DNA from: Geobacillus thermoleovorans | Lineage (GTDB): Bacteria; Bacillota; Bacilli; Bacillales; Anoxybacillaceae | DNA length: 64,000 nucleotides | Assembly: GCF_001610955.1 (NCBI RefSeq) | Contig: NZ_CP014335.1 | Location: 385,001-449,000 of the forward strand | Direction: 5' to 3' | Shown: piece by piece, positions 15,181 through 24,272 of the stretch | How the letters are laid out: each line of letters starts with the position of its first letter | Numbering within the stretch: position 1 is the first letter of the stretch | Notes under the pieces: model-generated | Databases searched by the model: none | What the model saw: the letters and a program-made list of their open reading frames with translations, nothing else | What the model was told of the DNA's origin: nothing | Translations under genes and position numbers: made by a program

Positions 15181-15957
15181 TCACGATGTTGCGCCAGCGG
15201 CTGCGGATGACGCAAGCAACGGCTCAAACCATTGAATGTTGGCGCGCAGCCGGACGACGTCTCCGATCATGATCATGCTCGGATTTTGGATGTTTTCCTT
15301 GGCGGCGATTCCGGCGATCGTCGCGAGCGTGCCGGTGACGGTGCGTTGAGCAGTTGTCGTTCCCCATTCGATGACCGCCGCCGGTGTCTCCGGCGCTTTG
15401 CCGTATTTCATCAGCTGGCCGCAAATGTATGGCAAGTGATGAACCCCCATGTAAATGGCGATCGTATCGATGCCTTTGGCGAGGCTTTCCCATTTGATCT
15501 CGTCACGACTTCCGTCGCGCCGATGCCCGGTGACAAAGGCGACGCTTGAGCTGAACGCGCGATGGGTGACAGGGATGCCGGCATAAGCCGCCGCCGCGAT
15601 GGCGGAGGTGATGCCGGGAACGATCTCAAATTCGATCCCATGTTTGGCCAGCGCCTCGGCCTCTTCGCCGCCGCGCCCGAACACGAACGGATCGCCGCCC
15701 TTTAAGCGGACGACCGTTTTTCCTTTTTTGGCATGCCAGACGAGCGCATGGTTGATCGTTTCCTGCTGCATGGCATGAAAGCCGGGCAGCTTGCCGCAAA
15801 AGATGAGTTCGGCGTCCGGCTTGGCATATGAAAGCAACTCTTCATTGATGAGACGGTCGTACAAAATGACATCCGCTTGCTGGATGCATTTTAATCCTTT
15901 GACGGTAATGAGTTCCGGGTCGCCGGGGCCGGCGCCGACAAGATATACTTTGCCCAT
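15181..15957 (-). CDS. sumT: Uroporphyrinogen-III C-methyltransferase SumT
   Basis: The 258-residue protein is a tetrapyrrole methylase. It starts with the SAM-binding loop VYLVGAGPGDPELIT and includes VVRLKGGDPFVFGRGGEE and the family end region IIGDVV-like. It methylates uroporphyrinogen III twice to precorrin-2, feeding SirC and SirB. The ATG at 15957 is preceded by AAGGGG and gives the family length. A further in-frame start lies 24 bases upstream. The 148-base gap to cysC holds no gene I can see. Confidence 0.9.
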   Translation of the reverse strand: MGKVYLVGAGPGDPELITVKGLKCIQQADVILYDRLINEELLSYAKPDAELIFCGKLPGFHAMQQETINHALVWHAKKGKTVVRLKGGDPFVFGRGGEEAEALAKHGIEFEIVPGITSAIAAAAYAGIPVTHRAFSSSVAFVTGHRRDGSRDEIKWESLAKGIDTIAIYMGVHHLPYICGQLMKYGKAPETPAAVIEWGTTTAQRTVTGTLATIAGIAAKENIQNPSMIMIGDVVRLRANIQWFEPLLASSAAAGATS

Positions 15958-16105
15958 CGTTGTTTCAGCCCCTTCGTGCATGATTCAGCCAGCCGCTGGA
16001 AAGCGGCATGGATGCTCGGCTGCTTTTATTGTAAATGGTCTCCCTTGGGATGAAAACGACCTTGTCAAATGACCTCCCGTTCTTTTTTGGCAGAGGACGG
16101 GGGAA

Positions 16106-16717
16106 TCAGTCTGTTTTCGCGGCCGGGATCATTCCTCGCTCGCGCAGGTAGGCGAGCACTTGCTCGGCACATTCGTCAACCGAATAACGGTGTGTTTCGA
16201 TCGTCAGCTCCGGTGCTTCCGGCGCCTCGTACGGCGAGTCGATGCCCGTAAATTCACGGATTTCCCCGCGGCGAGCTTTTTGATACAGCCCTTTCGGATC
16301 GCGCTTTTCGCATTCTTCAAGCGGGCAGTTGACGTAAATTTCGATAAACTCGTCTTCTTCGACTAAGCGGCGGACGAGCGCCCGGTCTTCGGCAAACGGC
16401 GAGATGAACGCCGTCAGCACAAACTGGCCGCTGTCGACAAACAGCTTTGCCACTTCGCCGATGCGGCGGATGTTTTCCGTCCGGTCGGCGGCGGAAAAGC
16501 CGAGATCTTTATTGAGCCCGTGCCGGATGTTGTCGCCGTCTAAGACATAATTCTGAATGCCGAGCTCAAACAGTCGTCTGGAGACAGCGTTGGCCACCGT
16601 CGATTTGCCGGAGCCGGACAGCCCGGTGAACCAAAGGATGGCGCTATGATGGCCGTTGCGCTTGCGACGATCTTCTTTTGTGACCGATGTGTGATGCCAA
16701 ACGATGTTCGTGCTCAT
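16106..16717 (-). CDS. cysC: Adenylylsulfate kinase CysC
   Basis: The 203-residue kinase has the P-loop [14 protein letters not shown] at about residues 30-43, followed by [17 protein letters not shown] and the lid segment [11 protein letters not shown]. It phosphorylates APS to PAPS. It follows sat by 12 bases in the same operon. The presence of CysC means the cell can make PAPS as well as APS for CysH. Confidence 0.93.
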   Translation of the reverse strand: MSTNIVWHHTSVTKEDRRKRNGHHSAILWFTGLSGSGKSTVANAVSRRLFELGIQNYVLDGDNIRHGLNKDLGFSAADRTENIRRIGEVAKLFVDSGQFVLTAFISPFAEDRALVRRLVEEDEFIEIYVNCPLEECEKRDPKGLYQKARRGEIREFTGIDSPYEAPEAPELTIETHRYSVDECAEQVLAYLRERGMIPAAKTD

Positions 16718-16729
16718 CGCGATCCTCCT

Positions 16730-17890
16730 TTAGCGCGCTGACGGGGCGACCGTTTCGCGTTCTTGCAGCCCTTTGATCAAGACGGCTGCCACTTCCGGGC
16801 GGCTGAACGTGCTCGGCGGCACTTGGCCGTTGCGCAGCATTTCACGAACTTTCGTGCCGGAAAGGACGACATGGTATTTCGCGTCATGCGGACACGTTTT
16901 TGTCGATGCCATCCCTTCGCATTTCGTGCAGTAAAAGCTATGTTCGAAAAAGAGCGGCGTAATGCCAAGCTCTTCAGCCGTAAAGTTCAAGAAGATTTTT
17001 TGCGCATCATACGTACCGTAATAATTGCCGACACCAGCGTGGTCGCGGCCGACGATGAAGTGCGTGCAGCCGAAATTTTTGCGCACCATCGCGTGGAAAA
17101 TGGCTTCACGCGGACCGGCATAGCGCATCGCAGCTTGGAAGACGCCGAGGAAAACGCGGTCTTTCGGGTAATAGTTTTCCAGCAGCACTTGATAGCTTTC
17201 CATCCGGATGTCAGCCGGAATATCGTCCGCTTTCGTTTCGCCGACGAGTGGGTTTAAAAACAAGCCATCAACGATCTCGAGCGCGCATTTTTGAATGTAT
17301 TCATGGGCGCGGTGAACCGGATTGCGCGTTTGGAAGCCGACAACGGTGTTCCAGCCAAACTCAGCAAACTTTTTCCGCGTTTCTGCTGGATCAAAATAAA
17401 ACGAGGCGAATTGGCCTTTGTCGGTCCGTTTGACAAGCGTAATCTCCCCGCCGACATACACATCCGGTTTTTCAAACAGTTTGCGCACGCCTGGGTGAGC
17501 AAGTTCATCCGTTTTATAAACGAGCTTCGCTTCTTTCGTTTTGTCTGGGCGGTAAATGTCAGCGATCTCAATGACGCCGTAGACGTCGCCACGATAAACG
17601 AGTTTCGCCTTATCGCCGACGGCGAGCTCTTTCGCTTTTTCTTCTGTTACCGCGAGCGTGATCGGAATGCTCCAGACGGTGCCGTCAGACAGACGCATTG
17701 TTTCAACAACCGCGTCGTAATCCGTTTTCGTTAAAAAACCAGTGAGAGGGCTGTAGGCGCCCGTTCCGATCAGCTCCAAGTCGCTCAGTTCGGCTTTGGA
17801 GAGCTCGATCGTTTTGGTCGCCTCATCAAGCGGATAGTCCGGATTCCAACGATTGATCAATGTGCCGCCATGCGGGATGCTTACGCTCAT
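16730..17890 (-). CDS. sat: Sulfate adenylyltransferase
   Basis: The 386-residue ATP sulfurylase activates sulfate to APS. Diagnostic segments are [14 protein letters not shown] (the nucleotide-binding QTRNPxHRxH motif), [11 protein letters not shown] and the C-terminal [10 protein letters not shown] zinc-type cluster of cysteines lies in [14 protein letters not shown] chose the ATG at 17890, eight bases after AGGAGG. The ATG at 17896 sits only two bases from that site. It lies downstream of the broken cysP and upstream of cysC. Confidence 0.94.
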   Translation of the reverse strand: MSVSIPHGGTLINRWNPDYPLDEATKTIELSKAELSDLELIGTGAYSPLTGFLTKTDYDAVVETMRLSDGTVWSIPITLAVTEEKAKELAVGDKAKLVYRGDVYGVIEIADIYRPDKTKEAKLVYKTDELAHPGVRKLFEKPDVYVGGEITLVKRTDKGQFASFYFDPAETRKKFAEFGWNTVVGFQTRNPVHRAHEYIQKCALEIVDGLFLNPLVGETKADDIPADIRMESYQVLLENYYPKDRVFLGVFQAAMRYAGPREAIFHAMVRKNFGCTHFIVGRDHAGVGNYYGTYDAQKIFLNFTAEELGITPLFFEHSFYCTKCEGMASTKTCPHDAKYHVVLSGTKVREMLRNGQVPPSTFSRPEVAAVLIKGLQERETVAPSAR

Positions 17891-17961
17891 GTTCATAACC
17901 TCCTAGATTGATAGATGTTGTGAAATGCCGCTGCCATGTTCATGAGGCAAGCGTTCTTTTT

Positions 17962-18148
17962 TCAGGCTAATGACGCCAAGCAGACGCTCAAGATGGCGAT
18001 GACCGTATAGACGTCGCTGTCAAACAGCAGCTTGACGATTCGGAATGGCGTCCGATTCATCAGCGACGCCTATCGAGGCCGCCGCGCCGCTCGCCTCGAT
18101 GTTCATGGCGAAGAAAAAGGATGCGATCAAAGCAATGGCAAGGAGCAT
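17962..18148 (-). pseudogene. cysP: Remnant of sulfate permease gene cysP (PiT family)
   Basis: Sixteen bases after cysH, AAGGAGAG and an ATG open a frame reading MLLAIALIASFFFAMNIEAS and then GAAASIGVADESDAIPN, stopping at 18020. This is the first helix of a PiT-type permease, where the family has FFAMNIGASGAAASxGVAYGSGAI. Several Gly and Tyr positions have become Glu or Asp. In another frame the sequence then gives a hydrophobic tail (RIVKLLFDSDVYTVIAILSV) ending at 17962, consistent with the C-terminus. Some 300 middle codons are gone. The position between cysH and sat matches cysP of Bacillus. Confidence 0.75.
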
Positions 18149-18163
18149 ATCGTTTTTCTCTCC

Positions 18164-18871
18164 TTAAGCGAGATGGAGACCGCATTCCGTCTTTCCTTGG
18201 CCGGCCCAGCGCCCGGAGCGCAAGTCGTTCGGATCTGTAGCCGGAGCGGTGCACGGGGCGCAACCGATGCTCGGGTAGCCGCGGTCGTGGAGCACATTGT
18301 ACGGGAGATGGCGTTTGTACACGTAATTCCATACGTCTTTCCACGTCCAGTGAATGAGCGGACAGACTTTAATAGAACGGAACTTGTCGTCTTTGTTAAT
18401 GTACTCGACATGCCGCCGCGTCGGCGATTGCTCGCGGCGCAAGCCGGAAATCCACGCCGTCACCCCGGTCAGCACCTCGCGCAGCGGAATGACTTTGCGC
18501 AGCTCACAGCATTTGTTCGGGTCGCGTTTCCATAACTCGTCGCCAAACTGCGCCTTCTGTTCTTCCAACGTCAAGCGCGGCTGCTTCATCACGATGCGAA
18601 GCGACGGATATTTTTCTTTCACTTTCGCGATCGTATCGTACGTCTCTGGAAAATGCAGGCCGGTATCCAAAAAGACGATTTCGGCGTCCGGTTTGACTTG
18701 GGAGATGAGATCAATCAGCACAATCCCCTCGATGCCGAAGCTGCACGCGTATACGATCTCATCGCCGTATTCGCGATACGCCCAAGCAAGGACGTCAAGC
18801 GCCCCTTTTGTTTCATTATCGGACGGAAAAGACGGTTTTTCCGCCTTTTCCCACTGATCATACGTGAGCAT
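18164..18871 (-). CDS. cysH: Phosphoadenylyl/adenylyl-sulfate reductase CysH
   Basis: The 235-residue thioredoxin- or bacillithiol-linked reductase reduces APS or PAPS to sulfite. It has the C121-C122 pair in NKCCELRK and the C204-x-x-C207 pair in GCAPC, which together mark a 4Fe-4S form able to use APS. The catalytic Cys is in the C-terminal ECGLH (C230). GAGGAGGAG precedes the ATG. It is the first gene of the minus-strand sulfate/siroheme operon and lies behind a SAM riboswitch and promoter. Confidence 0.92.
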   Translation of the reverse strand: MLTYDQWEKAEKPSFPSDNETKGALDVLAWAYREYGDEIVYACSFGIEGIVLIDLISQVKPDAEIVFLDTGLHFPETYDTIAKVKEKYPSLRIVMKQPRLTLEEQKAQFGDELWKRDPNKCCELRKVIPLREVLTGVTAWISGLRREQSPTRRHVEYINKDDKFRSIKVCPLIHWTWKDVWNYVYKRHLPYNVLHDRGYPSIGCAPCTAPATDPNDLRSGRWAGQGKTECGLHLA

Positions 18872-19017
18872 CGGTTTCTCCTCCTCACAAAATCAAAGAA
18901 AATCCACGTAATTAGTCGGATATATAGCGGCCAAACGGCAATTCGGCGGCGAAAATCCTTCCTTGCATGAATCAGAAAGAGCGGGAGAAAGGGTGCCCCT
19001 TATTTTACTAAAGATCT

Positions 19018-19110
19018 TCTTTAGCTGGAATTGGCACTTTGCTATAGGCGGCAGGTTGACGGAGTTCATTGAGCCAATTCCTCCCTCACTCCCGAGCAAC
19101 GTATGCAACG
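19018..19110 (-). ncRNA. SAM-I riboswitch (S-box) upstream of cysH
   Basis: On the minus strand the conserved core is recognisable: CGGGAGTGAGGGAGGAATTG, then GGCTCAATGAACTCCGTCAA, then CCTGCC and, after a short arm, AGTGCCAATTCCAGC. This is the SAM-I pattern of kink-turn, GGCTC..ATGAA helix and GTGCCAATTCC strand. In Bacillus the cysH operon is an S-box unit, so control by S-adenosylmethionine is expected. After the aptamer CTAAAG/CTTTAG can pair, but I see no textbook U-tract terminator, so the expression platform is unclear. Confidence 0.8.
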
Positions 19111-19131
19111 CATGTCATTTAATTGATTAAA

Positions 19132-19159
19132 ATTTTAGCACAATTGACGATAATGTCAA
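19132..19159 (-). promoter_or_regulatory. SigA promoter of the cysH operon
   Basis: Minus strand: TTGACA (complement of 19154-19159), a 16-base spacer and TAAAAT (complement of 19132-19137). It lies just upstream of the S-box aptamer. Confidence 0.75.
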
Positions 19160-19230
19160 TCATAGTTTTTCGATAGGAATTGTTTTTATACGAAACAGCT
19201 GCATTGCCTGCCTAGCAGCAGATGGGAGCG

Positions 19231-19455
19231 TTATTTTTTGCGCAGGCTTCCGAGCTCTTCGACAATCGCCTGCATTTCGCTTGGGCTGAACGTCTCGCGT
19301 TTCATCACCATCTCGTAAATGTCTCTCAACTCATCGTACCATTCCTCGGAAAAATGGGACGGCTTGATGGCATCCAAGTTCAGCACTTTCAACTTTTGCT
19401 TCAACTGTTCGATCATGTAGGCGACGTTTTCCGCCGACCGTTTTGATAAATCCAT
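19231..19455 (-). CDS. yfkK: DUF1128 family protein YfkK
   Basis: This 74-residue soluble protein matches the YfkK/DUF1128 family ([17 protein letters not shown], then [19 protein letters not shown]). The ATG at 19455 has GAAAGGAGT in front and gives the family length. Function is unknown. It is divergent from the tyrosine phosphatase gene, the same neighbour as in Bacillus subtilis (yfkJ). Confidence 0.85.
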   Translation of the reverse strand: MDLSKRSAENVAYMIEQLKQKLKVLNLDAIKPSHFSEEWYDELRDIYEMVMKRETFSPSEMQAIVEELGSLRKK

Positions 19456-19804
19456 TCGTTTACTCCTTTCATGGCAAGTTACTATGTATTGTACCATAGG
19501 TGCAGGAAGAATGGGGAGAGATTGCCTGGCTTGCTTTTCTGATGAAAAACGGATGATGTGGTAAAATGTAGGTGCACATGCATAGTGCCAGTCTAAAAGG
19601 TTGGTGAAACACCTCGTTTTCTTCAAAATGGTTGTCGTGAACGCGCACAAAAGTTGTTGGCCCATTCGCACACGCTCCCCCGCTGGAGTTGTTTTTTCGT
19701 TACATCCCCGTCCTTCTAGGGACAAAAAGGGCTAGATGAAAAGAAATGAAGGAAAACTAACGGTGGAAAGCACCGTGGACATAGAGAGAGGGGTGGCTGT
19801 TTGG
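19456..19804. other. 349-base divergent intergenic region
   Basis: A TACAAT box for yfkK lies near 19492 on the minus strand and a TAAAAT box lies near 19561 on the plus strand, each without a clear -35. Otherwise I see only short inverted repeats, such as GTCCTTCTAGGGAC near 19710, and no gene or known RNA. Confidence 0.35.
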
Positions 19805-20293
19805 ATGATTAAAGTGCTGTTTGTTTGTCTTGGAAACATTTGTCGCTCGCCGATGGCGGAAGCGGTCTTCCGTCATTTGGTGAAAGAGCGGGGGCTTGAC
19901 GGTCTGATTGCCGTTGATTCGGCGGGAACAGGCAGCTGGCATGTCGGTGAGCCGCCGCATGTGGGGACAAGAAGGGTTTTGACTGAAAATAAGATCGACT
20001 ACTCCGGCATCCGCGCCCGGCAAGTGAATCATCGTGACTTGGAAGAATTTGATTACATCATCGCCATGGACGCAGCCAACTTGAACGATTTGCGCCGATT
20101 GGCTGGATCCCGTTCGAAAGCGGTGCTCGCCCGGTTGCTTGACTTTGTTCCCGACCGGGAAAAAGACGATGTGCCTGATCCGTATTATACCGGGAATTTT
20201 GCCGAAGTGTATCGCCTCGTCCGCTCAGGGTGCGAGCATTTGCTTGAGAGGATCATCCGCGACCATCGACTTGGTGTGGAGGAAACAAAATGA
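19805..20293 (+). CDS. yfkJ: Low-molecular-weight protein tyrosine phosphatase
   Basis: The 162-residue protein carries the catalytic P-loop VCLGNICRSP just after the start and the general-acid loop VPDPYYTG near residue 125. It dephosphorylates tyrosine, possibly arginine, on proteins. The ATG at 19805 is preceded by AGAGGGG and fits the family start (IKVLFVCLGN). The upstream in-frame extension lacks similarity. The next gene is the YihY/YfkH membrane protein, as in Bacillus subtilis. Confidence 0.9.
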   Translation: MIKVLFVCLGNICRSPMAEAVFRHLVKERGLDGLIAVDSAGTGSWHVGEPPHVGTRRVLTENKIDYSGIRARQVNHRDLEEFDYIIAMDAANLNDLRRLAGSRSKAVLARLLDFVPDREKDDVPDPYYTGNFAEVYRLVRSGCEHLLERIIRDHRLGVEETK

Positions 20294-20344
20294 CTTTGAG
20301 GGCGGCGCACCCGTCTAGGGAAAAACGGGGAAGGAGGGCAGCCG

Positions 20345-21178
20345 ATGGTCGTAAATTTGGCGTTCATCCGTGAGTTGGCCCGCCGTTTTACGGAAGATGA
20401 AATCCCGCGTTTGTCGGCGGAATTGGCGTATTACTTTCTTCTGTCGCTCTTTCCGTTTTTGTTGTTTTTAATGACGCTGTTGGCGTATTTGCCGATTCCG
20501 CATGAAGATGTGCTTGCGCTCGTGCGGCAATACGCCCCGAAAGAGGCGCTTCACCTCATCGAGACGAACGTTTATCGTCTCATGAATGAGCAAAATGGGG
20601 GATTGTTGTCGTTTAGCATCATCGCAGCTATTTGGTCAGCGTCTAATGGCATGAGTGCCATTATGAGGGCATTCAACCGCGCTTATGATGTGCAAGAAGA
20701 CCGGCCGTTTTGGATCGTACGCGGGCTGTCGATTGTGTTGACGCTCGGCATGATCGTTGTCATCATCGTTGCCCTCGTGCTTCCGGTCTTCGGGCGGATA
20801 ATCGGGCTGTTTTTGTTCTCTGCTCTCGGGTTGTCGCAACAGTTTTTGGAGGTTTGGAACGCGTTTCGTTGGGTGACGAGTTCGCTGTTATTGTTTGCTG
20901 TCTTTACTGCCCTTTATTATTTCGCGCCGAACAAACAGCTTCGCTGCGTCAACGTCGTGCGCGGCGCGCTGTTTGCCACCGCCGGCTGGATTGCGGCGTC
21001 GCTGGCGTTCGCGTATTATGTCAACAACTTTGCCGATTACACGGCGATGTATGGCAGCCTTGGCGGGATGATCGTGTTGATGGTTTGGTTTTATTTGTCC
21101 GGCATGATTCTTGTCTTGGGCGGGGAACTCAACGCCATGTTTGACTGTGAGCGCGAAGGGAAAAGACGGCAGCGTTAG
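20345..21178 (+). CDS. yfkH: YihY/BrkB family inner-membrane protein (YfkH)
   Basis: The 277-residue protein has about six membrane helices and the family motifs ELAYYFLLSLFPFLLFL, IWSASNGMSAIMRAFNRAYD and the C-terminal YGSLGGMIVLMVWFYLSG. Members were once called ribonuclease BN in error; the true function is unknown, perhaps envelope or transport related. GAAGGAGGGCAG precedes the ATG. It lies 51 bases after the phosphatase gene. Confidence 0.88.
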   Translation: MVVNLAFIRELARRFTEDEIPRLSAELAYYFLLSLFPFLLFLMTLLAYLPIPHEDVLALVRQYAPKEALHLIETNVYRLMNEQNGGLLSFSIIAAIWSASNGMSAIMRAFNRAYDVQEDRPFWIVRGLSIVLTLGMIVVIIVALVLPVFGRIIGLFLFSALGLSQQFLEVWNAFRWVTSSLLLFAVFTALYYFAPNKQLRCVNVVRGALFATAGWIAASLAFAYYVNNFADYTAMYGSLGGMIVLMVWFYLSGMILVLGGELNAMFDCEREGKRRQR

Positions 21179-21246
21179 CGTGCATAAACGGTGCCGAGGC
21201 GGGATATCGTAACAATGCAGGGGATCTTGGCATAGGGGGGATCAAG

Positions 21247-21351
21247 ATGACGAAACATACGAAAAAAGACGGGGGCACGAAGCAAAAAGGAAAAAACAGA
21301 CCAAAGCATAAGACGAGTGGCAGTGCCAACGGCCAAAACGGCTATCATTGA
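21247..21351 (+). CDS. Small basic hydrophilic protein, 34 residues
   Basis: An ATG after AGGGGGGATCAAG opens a 34-codon frame, too short for most gene finders. The product is rich in Lys, Gly, Gln and His (starts MTKHTKKDGGTKQKGKNR) with no hydrophobic part. Its composition recalls small spore or nucleic-acid-binding peptides, but I cannot place it in a named SASP family. Confidence 0.5.
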   Translation: MTKHTKKDGGTKQKGKNRPKHKTSGSANGQNGYH

Positions 21352-21447
21352 AAGAAGCTGCCTCAAAAGGTGGTTCTTCGTTCAACATAGCACAACATAT
21401 TGTAATATTGTGCCCCGGCGGTCGTTTTATGTGTATAGATGGAAATC

Positions 21448-21484
21448 AAAAAAAGGTGCCCTTCCCTTTTTGGAGGGCACCTTT
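21448..21484 (-). terminator. Intrinsic terminator of the BH0509-like gene
   Basis: On the minus strand GGTGCCCTCC pairs with GGAAGGGCACC (one bulge) and is followed by TTTTTTTGATTT. Confidence 0.8.
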
Positions 21485-21523
21485 CCTTTCATGCAAACAC
21501 AGGCGCATCGAGCCGCCGCCGCT

Positions 21524-21670
21524 TTATTCAACGATTTCTTCGTGATGGTGGTAATAGCGCTCATAAATGTATTCAATTTCTGCATCGGTCATATAGGCGA
21601 GTTCCTCGCGCGACAATCCCCGCACTTTTTCGATAAACTCGATCATATTTTTCCGTTCCGTTCTGCTCAT
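21524..21670 (-). CDS. BH0509-like small protein, 48 residues
   Basis: AAGGAGTGG precedes an ATG opening a 48-residue acidic helical protein (SRTERKNMIEFIEKVRGLS, then DAEIEYIYERYYHHHEE). The pattern fits the BH0509 family of short Bacillaceae proteins with no known function. A strong terminator follows. Too short for standard annotation, but well supported by signals on both sides. Confidence 0.68.
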   Translation of the reverse strand: MSRTERKNMIEFIEKVRGLSREELAYMTDAEIEYIYERYYHHHEEIVE

Positions 21671-21787
21671 GATCGCCACTCCTTTATACTGTTTTAAAAC
21701 AGAAACTTGATATCTTGGTTTTATTATATAACAGAGGGAACAAAATGGTCAACGATTTTTTTGAAAAAAATAAAAAACAAAAAACGG

Positions 21788-22921
21788 TCAAGCCGCTGTT
21801 TCCTGTTCCCGGCGGCTGACGAGGCAAATGGCCGGAACGAGGAGGACAGCGCTGACCGCAAGGAAAAAGGCGCGAGCAGAGAGATCAACCACGCTGCCGG
21901 CAAGCGGCGGGCCCGTCATGCTGCCGAGACTGTATAGCATCCCGCACAACAAATTGCCGGCGGGAAGCAGCTCTTTCGGCAACAGGTCGGTCATATAGGC
22001 GATGCCGAGCGAGAAGAGCGAGCCGGTAAACATGCCAGCGGTGAACAAACAAGCAGCCAACCCAACCGTGGACGCACCGACAGTGAGGGCAATCAAAAAA
22101 CAACCGGCGCCGGCCAAGAGTGCACCGGTGATGATCTCGCGCCGCCCGAACCGGTCGCTGAGCGCTCCGAGCGGAAGCTGAAAGATGATGCCCCCAAGCG
22201 AGAAGCATGGCAAGATGAAGGCGATCTGCTCAGCGCTCATCCGCTCACGCAAGGCGTACAGCGGGAAGATGGAATGGACAGCCGCTTCTAAAAAACCGTA
22301 GGCAAACGGCAACAAAAGCGCTGGCCATGCCTGTTTCCAAGCGCCAATAAACCGACCGGCCGCCGACGAAGAACGTTCAAGCGGCTTTGGTTTTTCGTTC
22401 GGCAGCCAAAAGACGCCGATCCAACCGGCGAAACTAAGGAGAGCAGCTAAATAAAACGGAAGCGCCTTCTCGACCGAAGCGAGTGAAGCCAACAGCGGGC
22501 CGATGGTGAAGCCGAGGCCGAACGCCCACCCATACAGCGACAATCGCCGTCCGCGTTCAGTCGGCGGCGAAAAGTCCGTAATCCATGTTTGTGTCGCAAA
22601 ATGAAGCATATGATCGCCGATGCCGATGGCAAAGCGAAGAACAAGCCAAAAGAAAAGAGAAGGAAAAAGTGGAAAAAGAATAAGCGAACATATTACAATG
22701 AAACCACCAAGGAGAATGAGGAGCCGATAGCCATAGCGTCTCAGCGGCCGTTCCAAAAATGGCGAAATGGTCAAGACACCGATATACAGGGCGGCGGCGT
22801 GCGCCCCGTTAACGGACGAAGAGACGCCGTTTTCATCAAGAAGCATCGCCAAAAGCGGCAGCAACATCCCTTGCGATAGACCAGAGACGGCGACAATCCC
22901 GGTTAAGATGGCAAAACGCAT
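21788..22921 (-). CDS. Major facilitator superfamily transporter (YfkF-like)
   Basis: The 377-residue protein has about twelve membrane helices and the MFS loop motif GALSDRFGRREIITGALLAG between helices 6 and 8. The ATG at 22921, following GGGGATG, gives a standard MFS start. The longer frame adds 29 residues without family character. It is divergent from the calcium/proton antiporter gene, matching yfkF-yfkE of Bacillus subtilis. Substrate is unknown; drug or metabolite efflux is a guess from the family. Confidence 0.83.
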   Translation of the reverse strand: MRFAILTGIVAVSGLSQGMLLPLLAMLLDENGVSSSVNGAHAAALYIGVLTISPFLERPLRRYGYRLLILLGGFIVICSLILFPLFPSLFFWLVLRFAIGIGDHMLHFATQTWITDFSPPTERGRRLSLYGWAFGLGFTIGPLLASLASVEKALPFYLAALLSFAGWIGVFWLPNEKPKPLERSSSAAGRFIGAWKQAWPALLLPFAYGFLEAAVHSIFPLYALRERMSAEQIAFILPCFSLGGIIFQLPLGALSDRFGRREIITGALLAGAGCFLIALTVGASTVGLAACLFTAGMFTGSLFSLGIAYMTDLLPKELLPAGNLLCGMLYSLGSMTGPPLAGSVVDLSARAFFLAVSAVLLVPAICLVSRREQETAA

Positions 22922-23067
22922 CGTGCATCCCCATTTCAGTTGAAATCGCAGGCCAATCAAACAAGCGAGGCCGGATGTTTCCCAGGGCGAATGAATGCCC
23001 TTATCCATCGTACATAGAAACGGCGGTCAATGCAACGAAAACAATCAAGAGGAAAGGTGGAAGAGAA

Positions 23068-24120
23068 ATGAACAAGGTGTTTGCTTGGATGACATGGATC
23101 GGCGTGCCGGTGTCGGTCATCGGCGGGTTTCTTCATTGGCCGACTGTCTTGATGTTTGTGCTGTACTGTTTGACGATCATTGCGCTCGCCAGCTATATGG
23201 GGCGAGCGACGGAAAGCTTGGCGATCGTCGCCGGACCGCGCATTGGCGGGCTGTTGAACGCGACGTTTGGCAACGCGGTCGAGCTGATCATTTCCATTTT
23301 TGCCTTGCAGGCTGGACTCGTTGACGTCGTGCTCGCTTCCTTAACTGGTTCGGTGCTCGGGAACTTGCTTTTGGTGGCTGGGCTATCGTTTTTTGTCGGC
23401 GGACTAAAATATAAGCGGCAAGAATTCAACATTTATGATGCTCGTCATAATGCCGGGCTGCTGACTTTTGCTATCTTCATCGCTTTTGTCATTCCGGAAG
23501 TGTTTACCATGCATATGAATCACAGCGAACAAGTCGCGTTGAGCGTTGGCATTTCGATCATCATGATCTTGCTTTACGCCGCTGCCCTTTATTTCCGGCT
23601 TGTCACCCATCGCGGCGTATATCAGCATAAATCAGAAGAAGTGGAAGAACATGAAGAGCCCGAATGGGGCAAAGGGAAAGCGACCGCCATTTTGGCGCTG
23701 GCGACGGTTGCGGTCGCCTATTTATCGGAACGGCTCGTTCATACGTTTGAAACGGTCGCCGAGTCATTCGGCTGGAGCGAGCTGTTTATCGGGATCATCA
23801 TCGTGGCCATCGTCGGCAATGCGGCGGAGCACGCTTCCGCGGTGATTATGGCGTACAAAAACAAAATGAATGTCGCGGTGGAAATTGCCGTCGGCTCGAC
23901 ATTGCAAATCGCCATGTTCGTTGCGCCGGTGCTTGTGCTCGTTTCGCTTTTGTTTCCGGAAAAAATGCCGCTTGTCTTTTCACTTCCTGAGCTGGTGGCG
24001 ATGGCTGCTTCCGTCCTTTTGATGATCGTGCTGTCAAATGATGGTGATACGAACTGGTTTGAAGGAGCAACATTGCTCGCTGCCTATACGATCATGGGCA
24101 TCGGTTTTTACTTGCTGTAA
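23068..24120 (+). CDS. chaA: Calcium/proton antiporter, CaCA family (YfkE/ChaA)
   Basis: The 350-residue protein has about eleven helices and the two inverted alpha repeats of the CaCA family. The first contains LLNATFGNAVELIISIFAL, the second GIIIVAIVGNAAEHASAV, each with the acidic residue that binds calcium. A charged loop rich in Glu and His (KSEEVEEHEEPEWGKGK) separates the halves. GGAAAGGTGG precedes the ATG at 23068. It expels Ca2+ in exchange for protons. Confidence 0.92.
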   Translation: MNKVFAWMTWIGVPVSVIGGFLHWPTVLMFVLYCLTIIALASYMGRATESLAIVAGPRIGGLLNATFGNAVELIISIFALQAGLVDVVLASLTGSVLGNLLLVAGLSFFVGGLKYKRQEFNIYDARHNAGLLTFAIFIAFVIPEVFTMHMNHSEQVALSVGISIIMILLYAAALYFRLVTHRGVYQHKSEEVEEHEEPEWGKGKATAILALATVAVAYLSERLVHTFETVAESFGWSELFIGIIIVAIVGNAAEHASAVIMAYKNKMNVAVEIAVGSTLQIAMFVAPVLVLVSLLFPEKMPLVFSLPELVAMAASVLLMIVLSNDGDTNWFEGATLLAAYTIMGIGFYLL

Positions 24121-24126
24121 GTGACT

Positions 24127-24160
24127 GCATCCGGGTATTCGCCGTCCGGGTGTTTTTTTG
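24127..24160 (+). terminator. Intrinsic terminator after chaA
   Basis: CATCCGG pairs with CCGGGTG (one G-U pair) and is followed by TTTTTTT. Confidence 0.75.
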
Positions 24161-24272
24161 GCGGGTGCGGGAAGTGGGGCGCCAAACGGGGAAAATTTTC
24201 ACCGCCGCGGATAAACGGCGCATTTTGAAAGAAACTAACAGTGAATAACGTGGGAAGAAAGGAGTGAAGACG

